Source: Symsagittifera roscoffensis
Taxonomy: Eukaryota > Xenacoelomorpha > Acoela > Convolutidae
Reading direction: 5' to 3'
Assembly (NCBI RefSeq): GCF_963678635.1
Contig: NC_087064.1
Span: forward strand, 77,327,620-77,389,619
DNA: 62,000 nucleotides
The notes beneath the pieces are model-generated. The model had not been told where the DNA came from, searched no databases, and saw nothing but the letters and a program-made list of their open reading frames with translations. The translations under genes were made by a program, and so were the position numbers. Of this stretch, positions 29,077-43,448 are shown one piece after another (the first letter of the stretch is position 1; each line of letters starts with the position of its first letter).

Positions 29077-29306
29077 ATTAGCTGAGGCAAGTCATTATCT
29101 AGGGTGACGTTCAAAAAGGAGAATTGACTACCGCTACCCTTGGGCAGCCATCGTTTGTCCTCCGGCTGGTAAATCAGTTGTCTCTTCTCTCTGTTGTATC
29201 TATCCTCGTCTGAGAGAGAGTAGGCTCTGTCTTTGTACCGGGTAGTCCATTCCACCAGACGGTCAAACACATCCCTGTCAGTAATCTCTGTCAATTCCAC
29301 AATGTC
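29077..29306 (-). pseudogene. SKP1-like middle exon, duplicated copy
   Basis: Nearly identical to 23270-23500, including the acceptor (TTTCGTTCAG). The frame is open, but its upstream exon has a stop and no final exon of its own is seen downstream, since the duplication does not include 18860-18988. Probably a duplicated gene fragment. Confidence 0.65.
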
Positions 29307-30198
29307 CTGAACGAAAGGTCAAATTATGCCGAAGGTCATCTCATCTAGGCGCTATTATTTTATCCGTATGATTCAAATGTCGGTATCATTTTCATATCCG
29401 TATAATTCAATTACCGGTATAGTTTTATGTGCAAAAGTTATTTGCCGGGCAGAACGAAACATCAGCTGATGTTAGTGCAAAGTTTTTTATCAGAATAATT
29501 CAGTTACTGGATTGTTTGAAAATCTCGAAACGGATACTTCGATTTGTTTGCAGATTTGGAAAATAATTAGAGTGTTTTTTGAGAAAGAAACGTTCTAGAA
29601 GAAGGGAATAAGCGGTATACAATTTATTCATTTTTTAAAGCACCACAAACGTTTTCCGAATTGACAATTCATCATATTTGAAATTCAGATAATTCAGCCA
29701 AAATACACAGACAAATTAGTCGCAGACAAATCAGCCAGTTTTTCAAAAGAATTAGATTAAAAAAATTGGAATTGGATTTCATCTCGGCTTAAGGTCGCCG
29801 GTAACAATTTCGTATATATCCTATACTCTGTTGACATGCTCGCAACTCAATGGCACGACTACAGCGGGAACTAATAAAAATTTCAAGAAGAGATTCTAAT
29901 TTTTGTCATTTTGGCTGAATTTTTCGTGGCTGAATTGTCTGTATTTTTTGCCTGTTTTAATGAATTTCATATCGACCGAATTGTCTCTGGCCGAATTATC
30001 TTGGACGCGATTTAATTGCAAATGCATAACTGCTGAGTTATGTCATGGTTTTAGGGGGGGGGGGGGCTATTCGTTCTAGAGCTGTGTGTTAGTTAGTACA
30101 TGAGGGCTGAATGAGGAAAGAAGACAAGGAAACGATATTACCAAGATCTCCCTGTTTATTTATAACTCATAGCACATGTATGGTCACGTGATACTCAC

Positions 30199-30363
30199 CT
30201 CAATCTCGCCCGTGTGTGTGTTGTTCTCGTACATGTCCGCGATGAGGCCCCACCCCTGGGCCACATCCTTCTCCAACTGCACCACCTACCCACACACTCT
30301 CACCCCCACCACCTTCTTGTTACTTCTACCACTGCTAAGACTATTCTTTCCCACCATCGCCAT
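30199..30363 (-). pseudogene. SKP1-like first exon, duplicated copy with a nonsense codon
   Basis: Matches 24502-24666. The donor is canonical (GAG-GTGAGT). The codon after VRVCG is TAG (30288-30286) where unit A has GAG, so this copy cannot encode the full domain. Confidence 0.7.
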
Positions 30364-30944
30364 CAGCTTCAATCTGTTTTGCACTTTAACTGTGCCAGTC
30401 GCGAGAAGCTGAAAAAGAAATCATCTCTTCAAATATCCCCCTACCATTTCTGTAACTGGAGTTAACTGGGTTGACTAATCTCTTAGGTTAATTACAGCTG
30501 ATTCTGTTATTAGTAGAGATGGGTGGATATTCTTCATTACAAACCATGAGTGTGGATATTCTTCATTTACTATACTTATATCTAATTGGCCAATTTTTTT
30601 TTACTGATAACAAATTGATGATCTGTCTCCCCTTATTCTGACATAAGGGAGAGGTAGTTCACGAGGTTCAAATTCTGTCTCCTATGATTGGACACGAAAC
30701 TAACGTTTTGTTATTTGTTTTTAATCTTACCATTTTTACGTCTTTTTGACGAATTTTTTTTCCGTTTAATTTCAGCGTGTTTATAACTTCGGCTTATAAC
30801 TCAGCGCATATTTGTGCTTTCACGCGTCTGGATTCCACGGACAAATAGTTTGCGTGTTTTTTTTTTCAGTAGATTCCACACCCAAGCGATCCTTACACAA
30901 AATGCCGACAAGTTCTTTTTTTGTCAGTGGGTTCCAAAGACAAA

Positions 30945-31353
30945 TGGAACCTGATCTAAACTACATTTTTTAATTGGATAAATTGGATATTTTACCACTG
31001 TAAAAAATTTAATATTTATCAATCATAATCCATCTAACTAACAACCCACTTATTTGTAAGTGCTGAAATTACTTGTAATTCAGCACCAGAGAGATTTGAA
31101 TTTAACTTAGAAATTAGTTGCCTCTCCAAGAGAACTTCAGCAGTTGCAATGAGCCAGTATACTCTAGATCTATTTAGCCTAGCAGAGACTAGTTAAACAC
31201 CCTGAGACTAGTAGATATAAGAGTAAGATAAGGATCGGTATTAGACTAAGAAGTTGCACGAATCTATCCGGCCGAAAATAAGATAGCGTGACGAGCAGAC
31301 GGTGTACCCTATCCGAAATTACTCTATGAGTTAACCACATCGGTCATAACTCA
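30945..31353 (+). repeat. 5' LTR of element 2 (409 bp)
   Basis: TGGAACC...TAACTCA, with the LTR hairpin at 31060-31086 lacking one T. It is followed by TC and then the primer-binding site. Confidence 0.95.
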
Positions 31354-31355
31354 TC

Positions 31356-31373
31356 TGGTGCGACCATAAGTCT
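31356..31373 (+). promoter_or_regulatory. Probable primer-binding site, element 2
   Basis: TGGTGCGACC, the same as in element 1. Confidence 0.6.
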
Positions 31374-31440
31374 CGAATAAGACCTTAATAGTTTAGATTT
31401 AACCAAATATAGATTAGAAATTAGACAAAATATTTTCAAA

Positions 31441-31674
31441 ATGTTACACGATAATAACTTAATTGAAATGTCTCTACGACTCAATAGATCAGAGCCGATA
31501 TTCCGAACAATACTAGAACTACCCGGTATTGGAAGAAGACCTCGGACAAGAGACGATATACGACTACGTAGAAACTTACCATTTAGTTCTATGGTTGTAC
31601 GGCAAAAGCCAACACAAACTTTTATATTTAGAATCTTATTAGCAATGAATTTAGATTTTCATTTGCAAACATAA
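31441..31674 (+). CDS. 77-aa leader ORF, copy 2 (intact)
   Basis: Same length and frame as 129-362, with GIGRRPRTRDD and the NLDFHLQT C-terminus unchanged. Most base differences from copy 1 are silent. It stays open in an element whose gag-pol has many stops, though at 77 codons chance survival is possible. Function unknown. Confidence 0.65.
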   Translation: MLHDNNLIEMSLRLNRSEPIFRTILELPGIGRRPRTRDDIRLRRNLPFSSMVVRQKPTQTFIFRILLAMNLDFHLQT

Positions 31675-32589
31675 AATTTTGAAGTAAATCTTCATGATCA
31701 TTTCAGGCGCTAAGCAAAATTATTAATGTACAATAATGATTGATAAAAAGATCTCAGATCGTTTTCCTAATTTCTGCAGTATTATATAAAAAACATTTTG
31801 AAAAATATTTATTGAAAACAAAAATAAAAATTAGTAGCATGACAATAAATAGTTAGTAAAAAGAAACCATCTTGTTGTACCAGCTTCATCGCCTAATTAT
31901 AACAGCAACCATAAGCTCACTAACATCATTAAAAAACTAAGTCTTTTTATTAAATAAATTTAAACCATTTTAAATTTAAATTCACTTAATTTTAAAAATC
32001 AGATCATCAAGGCTTATCCTTGGATTTTTATAAATTTTCTATCTCACTAATTTTAAAATCTGATCATCAAGGCCTATCCTTGGATCAGAAAGAACAATTT
32101 TGGTCTCCCCACCCATTTATCAAGTGTCTAACGACCTCAAACGTCGATTCACTATCCAACCTTTCCAAAAGACCCAGGACTAATAGAAATTTTTTAATAA
32201 AACTAACCATTCAAATTAAGTTAAACAGTGAAGAACTTCGGTTATTCATCCTTCACTTAAACCCTCCTCTTAACAGACCCAGGATAGATCTTAGACTTAG
32301 TAAGTTTAAAATAGTATCTAACGAACTACTTGCGTTCTAATTATACCTGAACCTTGTGGATCAATTTACTATTCTCCAACCCTTGAACACAATCACTACC
32401 CCTAAGTAAGATTAAGTAAGTTAACACCTTAACTTAGATTAGCCACGAGAAAGTAGAAAATCATTCTCCGGAATCGATATACTTTTCTCTCCAACTCTGA
32501 AGAAAAAGACCCAGGTTAAGCTTACCAAAAAATCGTAAGGACTAACAGTCTAGGAAAATAAAAATAACTAACAACTTCTTGCATCCCTC
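31675..32589 (+). promoter_or_regulatory. Structured leader of element 2
   Basis: Retains the twin hairpins (32002-32026 and 32062-32086), the GTAAGT donors (for example 32416-32421) and the long GAGAAAGTA/TACTTTTCTC hairpin (about 32450-32495) seen in element 1. No gene is supported here. Confidence 0.55.
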
Positions 32590-33041
32590 AAAAATTTAGG
32601 AAATAAACAAGCAATCGTTTTACTCAATTGTGAACTAGATAACTACAAATACGATCTTGCAATCATTCCACATACACAAACAGTTGGATACCTTCGAACA
32701 AAACGACAAACAATAAAAAGAAAAATTATAAACAAACAAAGACAAATCACACGAAAAAGATTTTCAAAAAATAGAAACGCATTTTCTGAATCAGAAGCCA
32801 ACAGTTTAGAGGAACTATACAAATTTAAAAAATCAATAGATAAAAATTGTCCCTTTCATGATCAATTATATTTTTCCGACTCAGAAACAACTTCAAATTC
32901 ATCAAAAAGAGGAAAAAGAAGAATAAAAAAGCAATATAAACACAAACCAGTACACCTGTATAATTGGAATCAACCAATTAGACACAGTGATATTTATATA
33001 TTAACAGTCATCAAACAAAAAAATGAGCCACACTCAAAGTG
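32590..33041 (+). pseudogene. Basic-protein ORF, copy 2, start codon lost
   Basis: The frame corresponding to 1296-1682 is open without internal stops, and the Arg/Lys patches and LEELYKFKKSI are recognisable. About 17 bases holding the ATG are deleted, and the final TGA of copy 1 is TGG here, so the frame runs on past the gag ATG. Confidence 0.55.
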
Positions 33042-36000
33042 ACAAACGTCCAGATGAAGAAGCAGTTTTTCCCTTTCTTATAGATTCACTCGAGGACAAA
33101 CACGATTTTGTAAGAGCTTACTCGTAAATTTGTTTGAACCAGGAATCAGTCCATGCAAAGCAGAATTCCCAGATGTAAAAATCAAAAGACAAATTATTGA
33201 ACATTATTTGAAAGGTATATAAAATCTAACACAACAATACGGAATCTACACCATAGAATTTAGCACACCAAATACAGCCCATCGTAAATATGTAATTCAA
33301 ACAGACGATATTGAATTAGAATTTTCAAAAGTACTGATAGAAAATATCAAAAGCATACAATATCATAATTCACAAAGAGCAAACTCCATATTCACTACCG
33401 AAGTTTTTGCAGTTATATTTAGTTATATATCTATATTAGAAAAAACAGAAGTTCAAAGTATATCACCAACCGAAACATCCAAACATACAAAAGTAAGAAC
33501 TGAAATCACAGTATTTTCAACATTTCTACATATAATTTGCAAAAATTTTACTGAAGAAGATGTTTCACAAAACACTAAACATGATTTACAAAAGATTTTA
33601 GCATGGTTTATAATAGATTAATTCACCCACAATTTAGTTTTAATTTCACAAGCAAGAAAAAATTTCAGACCTCAAAATACCAATGATGACACTGTTCTTT
33701 CAGAACAATCAGATTACGTTTGGGACCCTGACTGGTCTCATCCAGCATTTCTGAATATTCCACAAGATATCTCGAGTCAAGCAATAAGTACAATATCTTT
33801 CCACAGAGATTATGTATTAGTAATACCATTAACCATTGACGCAACACCATTAAATTATAATACATTTTTACCTGATACACGAAATAACCGCTTAAATTCA
33901 ACAGTCATACATAATGAAAATCTCAATGGAACCAGAAATCTTACACAACAAGATAGTCAAACACCATCACACTTCATAAATGAAGAAATCGTCCAAACAA
34001 CAGCAACAACTACACAACAAAATATTTCACCAATACACCCCAATCTGACAACACCAAAAAAAAATACATCACTAACACAGGTAACCTAAAAATCAACCGT
34101 TAAACCTTCGGTTGCTCCAAAATAATCACATATGGACTATCAAACGTATAGACCAATGACAATACCGTCAAAAACACGAAAACCGTTCACAAGAAACACT
34201 TTTGCAGAACACAATTATAATTATGCTCACCAACCAAAAACAAATCAAACTCCCCGAAAAAATACACAAAAATTAAATCACGTATGTTCCCATTATTGGA
34301 ATCTCCCAAAAACATCAACCAATTCAGTAAGCTTTCCAGATGATCCACAACCTACACAGGATTATAGTGAAAATTACCCATTTTTTCAACAGAATAAAAA
34401 TAAACAACATACACCATATAACACAAACTATTTATCATCTGATGACGATGATTATCATCAACCAGATGTTTTTGCACCATATACTAAAGAATATCGCACA
34501 CAGAGACCGCGACAATCTCAACCATCTCAAAATATGAAAATTTACCCACAAAATCCAACAGATATACAAAATCCACAACAAATGAATATACAAAACCCAT
34601 TTAACACACAATCTATCAACCAATACAACCACAAAACCCAATGTTAATGCATTCTTATCAACCGACACAAATGCAAAATGAAATACCGCTTCCATATCAC
34701 CTTCAGCATCATGAAATCACAAAAAATCACCTCTCAAATTTTTCACAAATGCCAAATGCCGCAGAATCACTACAGATGACTATGAATCCATACCTCATGG
34801 GTGGATCATCAATAACATCGAATAAACCATTAATGGTATTCACAGGAACAGACCCTGAATATTCTGTAGAAGATTATCTAAATGCAGTAACAGCAAATTT
34901 AATTTTAAATATAGGACCCGAAACAATTAATACGCCACTACATCAAAATTGGATACATAGACGCGCAGCATTAATACAAACAACCCTAGATGGCGCAGCT
35001 CAAAAACGGTTTTCAGTATTACCCATAGAAATAAAATCAGACTGGAAAAGATTCACACAAGAAGTCTCAAAAATGTTTGATTCTGAAAGAAACAAACAAC
35101 ATCAAAGAGTTTTATGCAACGAAATCCGCAGATTACCAAATGAAAAAATTAAACAATTAGCAGTACAAATCGAAACAATAGTTCGAAAAGCATATTCACT
35201 TAATACACATGACTACAAAAACACAAAAAAGACAGAAATTTAATGATGACCTTAACACCTCAATTAAGGAAAATAGCTATAAAAAAGAGAGCATCTCATC
35301 CTTCCTCAATTCGAGAACCAGATTTAGATTTTCGAAAATTATTAGATAAATTAGAACAAGCAGAAATCACAATGAAACTCGAGGAAACATAAAATCTAAA
35401 GCTTCAATATGTTAATCGGATTGAAACAAATACTACACATATAAATAGCATACAAGAATCAGACACAGACCTGATTGAAAAAATCACTGAAATACTAAAC
35501 ATCTACGAAAAACATCCAAACTTTAAAAGCAAACCATCTTTCAAAAAATTGTGTATTTATTGCCGACGATACGGACACAGTATTTCCGAATGTAGACAAA
35601 AACAACAAGACAATCAAAGAAAAACCTCACAAGCACAGAGAACCAAATAAATAATTCTATCAATACACGAAAAAAGATCAAAATCTACCAAACAAAAATA
35701 TATATAGTACTAACAGTTCAGGAAAACCACTTCCGAACAAGTCAAATTACACAAGGAATCAATCACCATATAACTCAAGTTATAAAGGTAGATCACCCGA
35801 ACGAGGAAATACACGAAATTTCTCACAAAATAGATATAACCGATCGAATAGCCAAAATAACCAAAATAACTATTCACGATCGAATTCCAATACAACATAA
35901 TTTGTTTCTGGATCCAGTTCCCAATCAAACCCAAAGAATAGACACTATTCCAATAATCAATCACGAAACTGATCATACAACAGAAATAGAAACTAATCAC

Positions 36001-39000
36001 ATAATAGAAATAGAAGTTATTCAAACAATCGAAATCAGAATTACCCGAACAATAGATCAAGGAATAATTCATATAATAGATCAAACTATCACAGATCAAA
36101 CGATAATTATCAAAACAGATCACAAAATAACTCACAAAATCGAAACTCAAGTTTTAATAATCGATACAGAAATTATTCCCAGTCACCACATAGGAAGAAT
36201 AACCGCTATCCTGATTCTAAACATCGATACAGAAGTAGCACACCAAAACATCGAAGACACATTAATCAAGTGCAGACTAATGAAGAAACAATTTCAGACC
36301 CCCCAGGTATTGATGACACAGGAAGTAACGAATTACAACTAAATCATATAAATTGTGAATCATCAGATACAGAAAGTGATACGGATAATACCATCTCTGT
36401 AAATATGATAACAGTCGAAAATGACTATGAACCTATCATATATGAACAACCTTTTACTTCACATATATATGAAAATCAATTGGAACTCCTTCACAATTAC
36501 TATATTGGACCCATTGATAATACACAAACTACACAAGAAGTAAACGGAATTAACACGGTAATTAAACCCGATAAAAAAGACGAAACACAATGCTCAAACA
36601 CAAAACATATTTATCAAAATATACAAAAAGAACAATCAAGAGAAAAAATCTGGACAATTCCATTTCTCTTAGAAAGCCCAAGAAACAAAGAATTTCAACC
36701 ACCAGATCTTGAAATTGATTTTTTAATTGACTCAGGAGCAGAATCAAATATAATTATTTTTTCTACATGGAATGAAATCAAAACATTGCATCCAAACTTA
36801 ACACCTCTTGAAACTTCTAGTAAATTAGCAACAGCACAAGGATCAACATTAGTAAATTATGGCAAAATCCAATTATTCCTTCTTCCCACGAGAACAATGG
36901 AACAAAATAAAGTTTCAAACAAACCATTTGAACAAATATTTCATATTAGTGATATTAAACACAATATCATTGGCATACCATTTATATCTAAATATATACC
37001 AACAATCAACATCCTAAATAGTAAGATCCATATCAAAGAAAAATACACAAAAACAAAAAATACAGCCCTAACGATCTTCCAAAGATTGAGCAAACAACCA
37101 CCATTTTTTTCAAAATTTTACCCCATTTACAATCAACAACGAAAACACCTGAAACCACTATCCGGAAATTTATATAATTTTTCAATAAAACAAGTTCACC
37201 AGTATAACAAAAGTCAAAATAAACAACAACGTTTCATGTCAGACTTCGAATTTAAACCTATCAACAAATTTTTCAAAATTACGATCTCATCCATAAAGTA
37301 TTCGAAAAACACAAATTCAGACATCATTTCATTACACGTGTATAATAATACACCATATCAAGTAACATTACCCTTGGGCTTTTAGGATATTGTGAAACAA
37401 ATGCTACAATTTCACCTATAAATGAAGTAGCCTACCGCGTTAATAATATACTCCAATTATTAGATATTTGCCAATCAACAATTCTTGACGAAGAATTATC
37501 CATGAATAATATAATAAGTAATGAAAAAAGAAACAAAGATTACTTCACAAAAACGCCATATTTTAAACCAACATTCAACATAACAAAATACACAAAAGAA
37601 CAACAAAAATTTTTAACAATGTTTAATTTTGAACATTCACAAATTACACAAATTGAATTTGATAAATCAGCAAAACAACTGTTAAAATATTCAACAGTCT
37701 ACGCAACATCAAAATTTGACGTTGGGAAAATTAGTTCATTACTACACCTCCCGTTAAAACCCGACGCAGTAAACAAAGAGCCAGTAATGCACCGATTCAC
37801 TTACATGACAAGGTAAACAGATTACTTGACATTTTAGAACAATACGAAATTATCTCACCAGTAAATAAGGAAGAAAAACCAAAAGGTAACACTTTTATCA
37901 ACCCTGTTATCATTCTAGCAAAAGGTGAATCACTAAAAATAGTTCTGGACGCTAGATACCTCAATTCACTAATTGACGAATCAAAATGCAATTGGCCTAT
38001 TGAACCCATACAAGTTATCTTAACAAAGATAAATGGTAAATATTTCACAACCGCAGATATGAATAGTGCATATAATCAAATGCCACTAGATGAACAATCA
38101 CGGCGTTTAACACAATTTGTTATTGGAAATCAACAGTATGAATTTAATCGCTTATTCTATGGAATATCTATAGGACCAGCAGCTTTTTCAGTTTTTATGA
38201 GTAAAATTTTTAGACCACTAACACTCAAGAAAAATGCAATCACATACTTAGATGATGTTTTTTTGCAATCACAAACTAAAGAAGAAATGTTTACAGTTTT
38301 AGAACAGTATCAAAAAATACTTCAGAACAAAAATCTGAAGGCAGCTCCCGATAAATCACACCTTTTTCTAACACGCGTTAATTTTTTAGGACATAATGTA
38401 GAACGAGGAACTATCACTCCATTAAAATCACGCATTGATGCCATTCAAAAACTTCAGCCACCTACAAGTAAAAAGAAAATCCAAGAATTCCTTGAAATGT
38501 TAAATTTCTTAAGTAAATATGTTTACAAAATGCAATTATACTTAAGACCCTTCTATAACATCCTCAGACAACAAAATACATTTGAATGGACCACTGAACA
38601 TCAAACACAATTTGATAAAATTAAAAAACTTTTAACTGAACAAATAAACAAATTTCAAACACAATTCCAGATCCAAATCAACCATTTTATGCAATGTGCG
38701 ATGCTTCAAATTTTGGCATTGGCGCAGCATTGCTACAATCACATAGTGGAACAAAAAAAATGAAGCTTATATCAGCAAATTCACGATTATTCACACAAAC
38801 AGAGCTACGACTCTCAACTCTGATGAGAAAATGTACAGCTATAATTTGTACACTTGCAGAATATGAATTTCTGATACTTGGATGAAAACACCCAACAGTT
38901 CTATTCACAGATCACAAACCAATTATATTTCTCTTTACACAAAAGTCAAATCCAAATCATAGAATTTTTTAAATTTCAACTAATTCTAATGAAATTTCCA

Positions 39001-41280
39001 AACCTACATATAGTTTGGACAGCAGAAAAAAACCTTGCGTTACCAGATACATTAAGTCGAAACACGCCATCTGCATTACTCACATGGAAAACTACAGTTG
39101 AAATACCACAAAATATTAAATTTTATCTCGCAAAAGATAAAAACATCACCCCGACTAGAATGCAAATATGCAGTAAAAACTGACATTGATCAATCACAAA
39201 TAAATAATCTACAACATTTTCCACTCTACTTAGATTGCCAAAATAATCACTACGAAGTTGATTTACTAGGCACATCAACTTTTTAACCAATTCCATACTC
39301 ACAATGGATAAAAAATAATACTCAACAAAAGAAAATAAAACAACATTCGCATAAAAAAGTCCTTTTTCCATTAATTGAAAAAGAAAATTTAACCGATAAA
39401 ATTAATTTATCAGGACCACAAACAAACGATTCAAAATACACAATAAATCAAGTTTTTGACCTCCATGACCCACTTGACACAATTTCCCTATCAAAACTAG
39501 AAATTGACAATATTTTTCTCCCTCCAACAGATAAAATTACACTTGAACTTTTAAAACAATATCAAAATCTCGACCCAGTAATTAGACAACTAAAATCATT
39601 GCACAAATACAAAACTAAGCCCGTAAATATAGTTACCACATTTTTAGGAAATAAAACACTCCTCCAATATTTCCGAAAATTTAATAACACAACAATTACT
39701 GAAAATACACATCTTTTAGAATATCAATTAAATGATTCTAAAGTTCCCTGTTTTCCTTTAAGTATGATATTAATAGCTACTAATATCTCACATACACAAA
39801 TTACTAAAGGACACTCCGGATCAGAGAAAACATTCTTGAACTTTACACAAAATTTTTATTTCCCAAAAGCAAAAAGCACCAATTTGGATAAAAGTATTAT
39901 GCATTGATTGTATAATATGTCAATTGAACAAACCTTATCCAAATCAAAAACAAATAGCAAAAAAAAACAAGATTTTAAAGGACAAAGTTTATATTTTAAC
40001 CATCGCATTTCATTCGATACAAAAGGACCAATTTCACCATCTTCTGAAGGAAACTCCTGAATTATGGTCACTGTTGTCGCATTCACACATTATGTAGCAC
40101 TCAACCCAGTACCACATTGTAATGCTTATTATGCTTACACGACGCTTTATGAACAGCTAAATTCGGACTACCCGAAATCTTAGTTACAAACAACGGTACA
40201 GAATTCATAAATAATGAAATCATCACACTATGCCACTTATATAACATCAAACATAAACCACGTACATCTCATGCACCTTGGACAAATGGTTTAGTCGAAG
40301 GTATGAACCGTTCACTACAAGAATATCTCCGATGTATCATAAATGGAAATGATACAAAATACACAGAATGGTCAGCAGATGTAAAACTATTTCCCTTAGC
40401 ATACAATTCACAAATCACGACAACTTTAGGATTGTCACCATACGAAATGGTTTTTAATCAAAAGCCACGTAAACCAATTATGTTTACAGCAAATTCCCAT
40501 AAAAATGCACAAGGTTTTTGCCAACCAAAAAAAGACTCAATTTGTTATAACCTACCTTTACACACACATGATGAAGATCATTTTCATCGCCCACAAACTC
40601 TTAAATTAGCCTCTGGCACACACACCGAATGGATTTTAAAAAGAGATAAAAAAAAACAAATGAAATTTACCAAAAGGTAACAAAGAAATTGTTACAAAGG
40701 CAAAACATTAACGATCAAATTAATTCACGCTTTACACCGGCCACAGATTTAAAAATTGGAACATTTGTCTTAATACCTAACTTTAATACGCCAAAAGGAA
40801 TCTCTAAAAATTTACAACCCTTTCGAAAAGGACCATACCAAATAATTGCCAAACCCACTGAAGTGACGTATAGACTTACAGATTCAACTAAAAAAGAAAT
40901 TGTTCAATATCGTAACAATCTAATGCCCTACCACCCAAAAGAATACGCACTACGAGAATTAACTCAATTATATTCTTTCACAGGTTTAAAAGTTATTCAA
41001 AATCACCCACATACAGGAAAAGAAATTGATGAACAACACAACATTCATCAAGAAAATCAAACACAAATCAAAGCTAAAAACAATCAAAAAAACACCAGAC
41101 CCAAAAATACCTCAAAAAGAAAGAAAAAACAGGAAAATGATAGAACAAATTTTACCACAATAACAACTAGAAAAATCAGAAGAATCATCACGACTTAGAA
41201 ATCTACCACGTAAAAACTACAAAACATTCATTCCACAATCTAAAATATTAAAGAAAGTTAAATTTCAAAAACTACTTTGA
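33023..41280 (+). pseudogene. gag-pol pseudogene of element 2
   Basis: Colinear with 1738-9950 of element 1 and still recognisable throughout: N-terminal Gag, capsid-like segment (about 34830-35330), zinc knuckle (about 35550-35600), protease DSGAES (~36730), RT with YLDD (~38250), RNase H, integrase DD35E and the GPY-like module. Breaks include TAA at 33220-33222 and ~33618, further stops around 34090-34130 and 35390, and frameshifts near 37380, 38650, 39170 and 40150. At the site of the element 1 gag TGA this copy has CGA (about 35332), so gag and pol share one frame there. It is not functional as it stands. Confidence 0.9.
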
Positions 41281-42114
41281 TTTTGAAAATTGATAATCTT
41301 TGCACCTCTGGATCAGTTTGAACTTTCATTTTTCAAGATAACATGCTGACAAAAACGCAACAATTCTAGTTCAAATTCAGCCAATAGGATTCACTTAAAT
41401 CCGTCACCTTCTATATCTCTAACACCAACCTATTAGCCGAAAGATATTAAACTCCAGGCATATCTATAACTATAACTTTACAACCTCCAGGTCAAAAATA
41501 AGCAACTCGCTAAAACTTGACAAGTAAAATAAATACCATCATAATATTACAACCCTCCCCTATCTAATAACGCAAAGATCAACAATATTTTCCCAACTCA
41601 GACCTCAAAAACCCTCCAACCAAAAATGGCAAATTAGCCTAAAAGAAAAAAGGACCATATTCATTTGGCCTAAAGTACAAATATTTCAAAAATACCCCAG
41701 ATCACCCGACAAATAAAAATAAAGTAAAGTAGACCTCCCAAACACCATAAAATCAGCCCCCAACAAATTTTCACAAAACTCAACCCACTTGTCAAAAAAT
41801 CCATAAATAACTCGACCACACTTGAATCTCGCCTCAAACAACAAAAAATATTTGAAGAAGAAATCACTTCTTAAATGCTCTTCTCTCGATCAATCAATAT
41901 CTTCAAAAATACAATTTTAAATTTTGTAAAAAATTTTTTCATACTATTCAAACTTTTGTTCATTTTTCTATTTGATACTTTTGAAGCTTTTATAATCATT
42001 TTAATAATCTTTTGAAACATTTTTTAAAATTTCTACTCCCTATTTGAAATATATCTCCAACTTTCCCAAATCATTGATCATATTCACAGGTACGATAATT
42101 CAAAGTCTATTTAA

Positions 42115-42303
42115 ATGATACGAACAATTTTTAGTAGAACAGATGTTTTTTTACTATTTGTAATTTTCATCGTATTTTTATCATCCCTAATACTGACAAT
42201 GTGCACATGTGTAAAAAAGGCAATAGTAACATTCGTCTTAGCAACAATCTTTTTGATTCTTTTCATCGAAGATTACTACAATAAACATAAATCTTCCCAC
42301 TAG
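42115..42303 (+). CDS. 62-aa two-helix membrane protein, copy 2 (intact)
   Basis: Starts MIRTIFSRTD as in copy 1, with two membrane-length hydrophobic stretches separated by CTCVKK. It is four codons longer than copy 1. It follows a conserved CACAG acceptor at 42085-42089. Substitutions keep hydrophobicity. Confidence 0.6.
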   Translation: MIRTIFSRTDVFLLFVIFIVFLSSLILTMCTCVKKAIVTFVLATIFLILFIEDYYNKHKSSH

Positions 42304-43448
42304 AAAAAATCAATCGAACACTTTCAAAAATTGCTAACCAAAAATCACAAAATCAGTCTCCACCGACATCATCCCAAGAAAACCCAGCAATACCCACAAC
42401 TACCCAAAACCCCCAAAAATTCACACGAATTTCTTTTCAAGATAATCCATACACTTTTGAAGAGCGACACGCTCGCTTATGCGAACCATTAGAGCCAGTT
42501 CAGCGACAGGAACCTCTAAGTGAACCAACATATAATTTGTACCCCATATTACCACAAGAATTAAGCAGAATAAGAAACATTAGTCAAAACCAAAATACAG
42601 TCGAAATAAATAGACAAATTATACACCCACGAAGAACTAGAAGTTTTCAAACCCCTAGAGTTCATTTTGATATACCCCAATCACCAACACCAACTACTTC
42701 AGAAATTTCAAGTAGTACATTGCCAGAAACTCCCACACTACTTTCACAACAGAGCACCTCAAACATACCCTCAGATTACTTAGGTTCAACACCAACATCT
42801 GAACAAATACGTGAAAGTCCCTTTAACCCCCCCCCCCCCAATCCCACCGCACGACTACCATATTGGGCAACACACTCATATACACAAAGTGAACCAAACT
42901 TAGTGAATGATCCAATAGATATTTCTACGGATACAACACTATCACCACTACCAGAAACGTTATCACTACCGTCAACACCTTCATTAAGTCAAATTTCACC
43001 GACGCTTTTCCCTTTAAATTTCCCAAATAACCTCGACGCTAGATATCGAGAACAATCATCAACAAATATCCCTTTACGACTAGACTGGAATACTTTCGTA
43101 GCACCCCAACCATTATTTGGACAACATCAAGATAGTAACCGACTCCACAGTTGTGCACTCAACAGACTACAATATAGACAAGATATCCACGAAGATATTC
43201 GTGAACACAATATTCAAATACTTCAACAAAATAGTCTCCAATTGAAATTCGAAATCACGATCAAACTTAACAATATTGTTCAACATCCCTACCCATTAAG
43301 TCCACCAAATATAACAGCTCAGTCGCTACCACCACCATTTATAACAACTGAAGTAATATATAAATACGATAGATTTACAAAAAACACAATTGGTTACATC
43401 ACATTTTATAACCCATACTCAGGATTATCATACACATGCATGTTCTAG
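42289..43448 (+). CDS. Ser/Pro-rich ORF, copy 2 (open, no ATG at its start)
   Basis: Open frame overlapping the end of the membrane ORF in the -1 frame and running to TAG at 43446-43448, which overlaps the env start region. There is no ATG near the start. The N-terminal two thirds are rich in Ser, Thr, Pro and Gln; the C-terminal part has RLDWNTFVAP, NRLQYRQDIHEDIRE and NPYSGLSYTC. It lacks the 23-bp duplication that breaks copy 1. It may be reached by splicing, a non-AUG codon or frameshifting. Family unknown. Confidence 0.55.
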
